A stretch of 32,965 bases of DNA from Geosiphon pyriformis (Eukaryota > Glomeromycota > Glomeromycetes > Archaeosporales > Geosiphonaceae), in NCBI GenBank assembly GCA_016748015.1, contig JAAOMT010000430.1, positions 51,375 through 84,339 of the forward strand, written 5' to 3'. The translations under genes and the position numbers were made by a program. The notes under the pieces were generated by a model that saw only the letters and a list, made by a program, of their open reading frames with translations, was not told where the DNA came from and made no database searches. This document shows, piece after piece, positions 30,808 to 32,965 of this stretch (the stretch's first letter is position 1; each line of letters opens with the position of its first letter).

Positions 30808-31331
30808 GAAGCAATCAAAAAAAGCTCCTTCGGCATTCATCAAAAAAATTTTTTATTGGGATTGGGGAGATCATTTGAGCCGAAAATTCAGATGACATCA
30901 ATAAAAATAGTTACCACAAAAACCTTTTCGACTTATGACAAAGAATTTGGGCGAAAAAGTCTAACATTGACAATTAAACAACCAACTTAAAAGAAACCCG
31001 ATTTTCAAATTGAAGCCGATCCCTCAGAGCTGATGAAAGATTTATTGCAAATGATTATTAATCAAAAAGATAGTAGGTAAGAATATTTGAGATAAATTTC
31101 AATTTTAGTATTACAGCCTAGTTGTGACCTCTCATTTTCATATTCAGTGGTCAACAATATGCCGAATTATTTATGGATTTACCGTCCAAAGAAAAATATC
31201 CAGAATATTATGATGTGATCGAAGAGCCAAAATCCTTAAACATGATCGAGATTGGTACTATGCACTTCTTTCCCATTGGTCACTTAATACTTAACATAGA
31301 TGGAAGCAAAAATTTTAGCAAGTTTATTTAA
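30808..31331 (+). pseudogene. Truncated bromodomain gene fragment
   Basis: Bromodomains bind acetyl-lysine in histones. Exon 1 (30808-31076) reads SFEPKIQMTSIKIVTTKTFS, YDKEFGRKSLTLTIKQPT, TAA at 30988, KKPDFQIEADPSELMKDLLQ and MIINQKDS. A 71-base intron (31077-31147, GTAAGA to CAG) joins in frame to GQQYAELFMDLPSKEKYPEY with YDVIEEPKSLNMIE. The LFMxLPSKxxYPxYYxVIxxPxxLxxIE block is the bromodomain helix Z and ZA loop. The helices that should follow, including the conserved acetyl-lysine-binding Asn, are missing: the frame runs into unrelated sequence and stops at 31329. A short GTACTA-CATAG intron at 31255-31299 is possible. Resembles SWI/SNF- or RSC-type bromodomains. Confidence 0.65.
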
Positions 31332-32965
31332 AAGTGTCCCAAGTTTATTTAGCTTTTTTTTTTTGAAATCTTAAACTTTTATCGAAAGAATATTTGATGT
31401 ATATCGATTTAATGAAATTTCAATAAAATATTGGCCAAATTGTACTTTTAATTTAAATTTTGTAAAAGTATTCTATTGGTATATTTATTACGTATATTTC
31501 GTGTGTAAAAGGGAAATAGTTATCATAATTCATTGGCTCAAATCATTTAATTATGATAAATATGGTAAAAAAAAAAGATTTATTTATTTATTGATTAATT
31601 TGTTTAAAACGACGAAAAAATATTAATGCAGCCAAGAACGTTTATTGCTATCTAACTAAATTACCCTAATAATTATTGCTGTTTTAAACCACTCTTACCG
31701 GAACTTTGTGTGTGAACCAAAATGAAAATTATTTTCAATTTTATTAAAAATGATATATATATTTTATTATATTTTATATTGATATTAAATTATTTATATT
31801 TTAATTTTAAATCAATAACAAAAATTATTAATATAAATTTTAAATTTTTAATATACAATAATTTAAGTTTTAAAAATTTAAAATTAAATAAATATATCTT
31901 TATCTTTTTGAATTAACAACTAAATTGCTAATAGTAAAAATTTAGTGAATTTTTCAAGACACTTGAAAATCAATTCGCTTTTGACCATTCCATTTGAAAG
32001 GGGATCATATTAAAATCATCAATCATGTGACTGATAAATTAGAATGTAAATCTTGGGCAAATTATTACTTTAAATATTTTCAACATATGATCTAAAAACG
32101 ATTGAAAAGGAATCTCACAGGAATTACAAAAAATCTCAATAAACTTCTATAAACATGAATTCACGCACGGCTGTTGTAAATGAAGAGCCTGTTTTTTTCT
32201 TTTAAAATTTGATTTTTATTAAATTGTATATCTTTTCCCTCAACAATTGATTCTTTTAGCCAATCTTTAAAAAAACACAAATTGAAGTTAATTTTAATTG
32301 CTATTATTAAACTCATTTTGACAGCTTACATTTAAAGGAAAAAGAACTTATAGGTATTTTGTTGTTACAAAACTTGAATTGAAATTTAAATAACTTAATA
32401 ATTTCCAGTCGCTATTATTTTATTAATTTGATAATTGATATCATATTTTTTATAATAATGGAAAAGAAAATTTTTCAATTCACAATTATTTTTATCTTTG
32501 ATAAAACAGGATATACAAATATGCAACTAAAAAAAACTTTTGAATTTTGAAATTCTAACTATTTTAAATGAAGTCATCATTGAATCCTATTGAAGAAAAT
32601 TATTCGTTTCCGAAAGCGTGACCTGCGAATCTTACCAAGAATCTCCCTTTTTTAATGTTGTCTTGAAATGCAATGTTTTTTGGAAATTTTAAATATCAAA
32701 ATTTATATATTTTAATATTTTATTGGAAGGAATATATAAATCGAATATTCAAAGAATAACTGTGAAAACAAAACTTAATCTATCTTATCATGACGAGATT
32801 CTCAAGTCACCTTTAAAAGTAAACCTTTTGAATTTTTCAATCTTTCAAATAGCTTTTTCATATATACTTTATCAATTCTGACTGAATATGTAGTCAACTT
32901 TCAATTGTTTTACCGGATTTTGTGTCAGAATCAGTTCAGTCTCATTATTTTGATATATTTTAACT
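31332..32965. other. AT-rich intergenic DNA
   Basis: No gene is supported. A 64-codon frame at 31722-31916 is almost wholly Ile/Asn/Lys/Phe/Leu from AT-rich DNA. A slightly less AT-rich patch near 32590-32660 shows no recognisable motif. Confidence 0.6.

Noticed and set aside
31722-31916. 64-codon forward frame resembling an AT-rich mitochondrial membrane peptide
   Set aside because: Composed almost only of Ile/Asn/Lys/Phe/Leu/Tyr. The surrounding DNA is nuclear-type filler and no mitochondrial gene is adjacent.

Overview
This window looks like nuclear DNA of an arbuscular mycorrhizal fungus (Glomeromycotina), or a very close relative. The DNA is extremely AT-rich. Introns are short GT-AG ones, mostly about 55-140 bases. 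The recognisable protein families are those massively expanded in these fungi: BTB-BACK-TLDc proteins, Sel1-repeat/kinase-like proteins with a GAGGFG loop, secreted class 3 lipases, a lineage-restricted multi-pass membrane family, and several transposase types. The genus cannot be told from the sequence. Family assignments rest on motifs and remembered family consensus, not on a search.

Layout. Bases 1-3790 are mostly AT-rich filler with one weak coding-like island (1731-2125). Bases 3795-5340 hold reverse-strand relics of a gene family I only partly recognise. Bases 7277-8462 are a complete Tc1-type DNA transposon with perfect terminal inverted repeats, a TA target duplication and a dead transposase. 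From 8668 to 17503 the window is packed with broken host genes: a last exon of the membrane family (+), a BTB-BACK-TLDc pseudogene (+), a second membrane-family relic (-), a lipase relic (-), a Sel1-repeat plus kinase pseudogene with an internal duplication (+), two or three further lipase relics (+) and another membrane-family scrap (-). A second Tc1-type transposase relic lies at 17882-18256, followed by a long direct repeat at 18516-18832.

Bases 18968-19367 carry the one gene that looks intact: a TATA box and a single-exon 86-residue secreted protein with a Kex2-like KR site and four eight-residue repeats. Bases 21283-22745 hold the best-preserved membrane-family member (five exons, reverse strand, damaged). 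Bases 23032-24250 are a relic of a CACTA/Plavaka-like transposase C-terminus. Bases 24500-28460 are AT-rich DNA with short tandem repeats and a small reverse-strand repeat-coding ORF. Bases 28466-30613 are a reverse-strand DDE transposase relic, and 30808-31331 are a truncated bromodomain gene. The rest is AT-rich filler.

There is no operon logic, and most genes do not work together. The unifying theme is decay. Nearly every recognisable gene has in-frame stops and single-base frameshifts, and many stops lie where C-to-T or G-to-A change of CGA, CAA or TGG would put them. The only strong candidate for a working, possibly undescribed product is the small secreted repeat protein at 19107-19367. 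No tRNA, rRNA or CRISPR array was seen.
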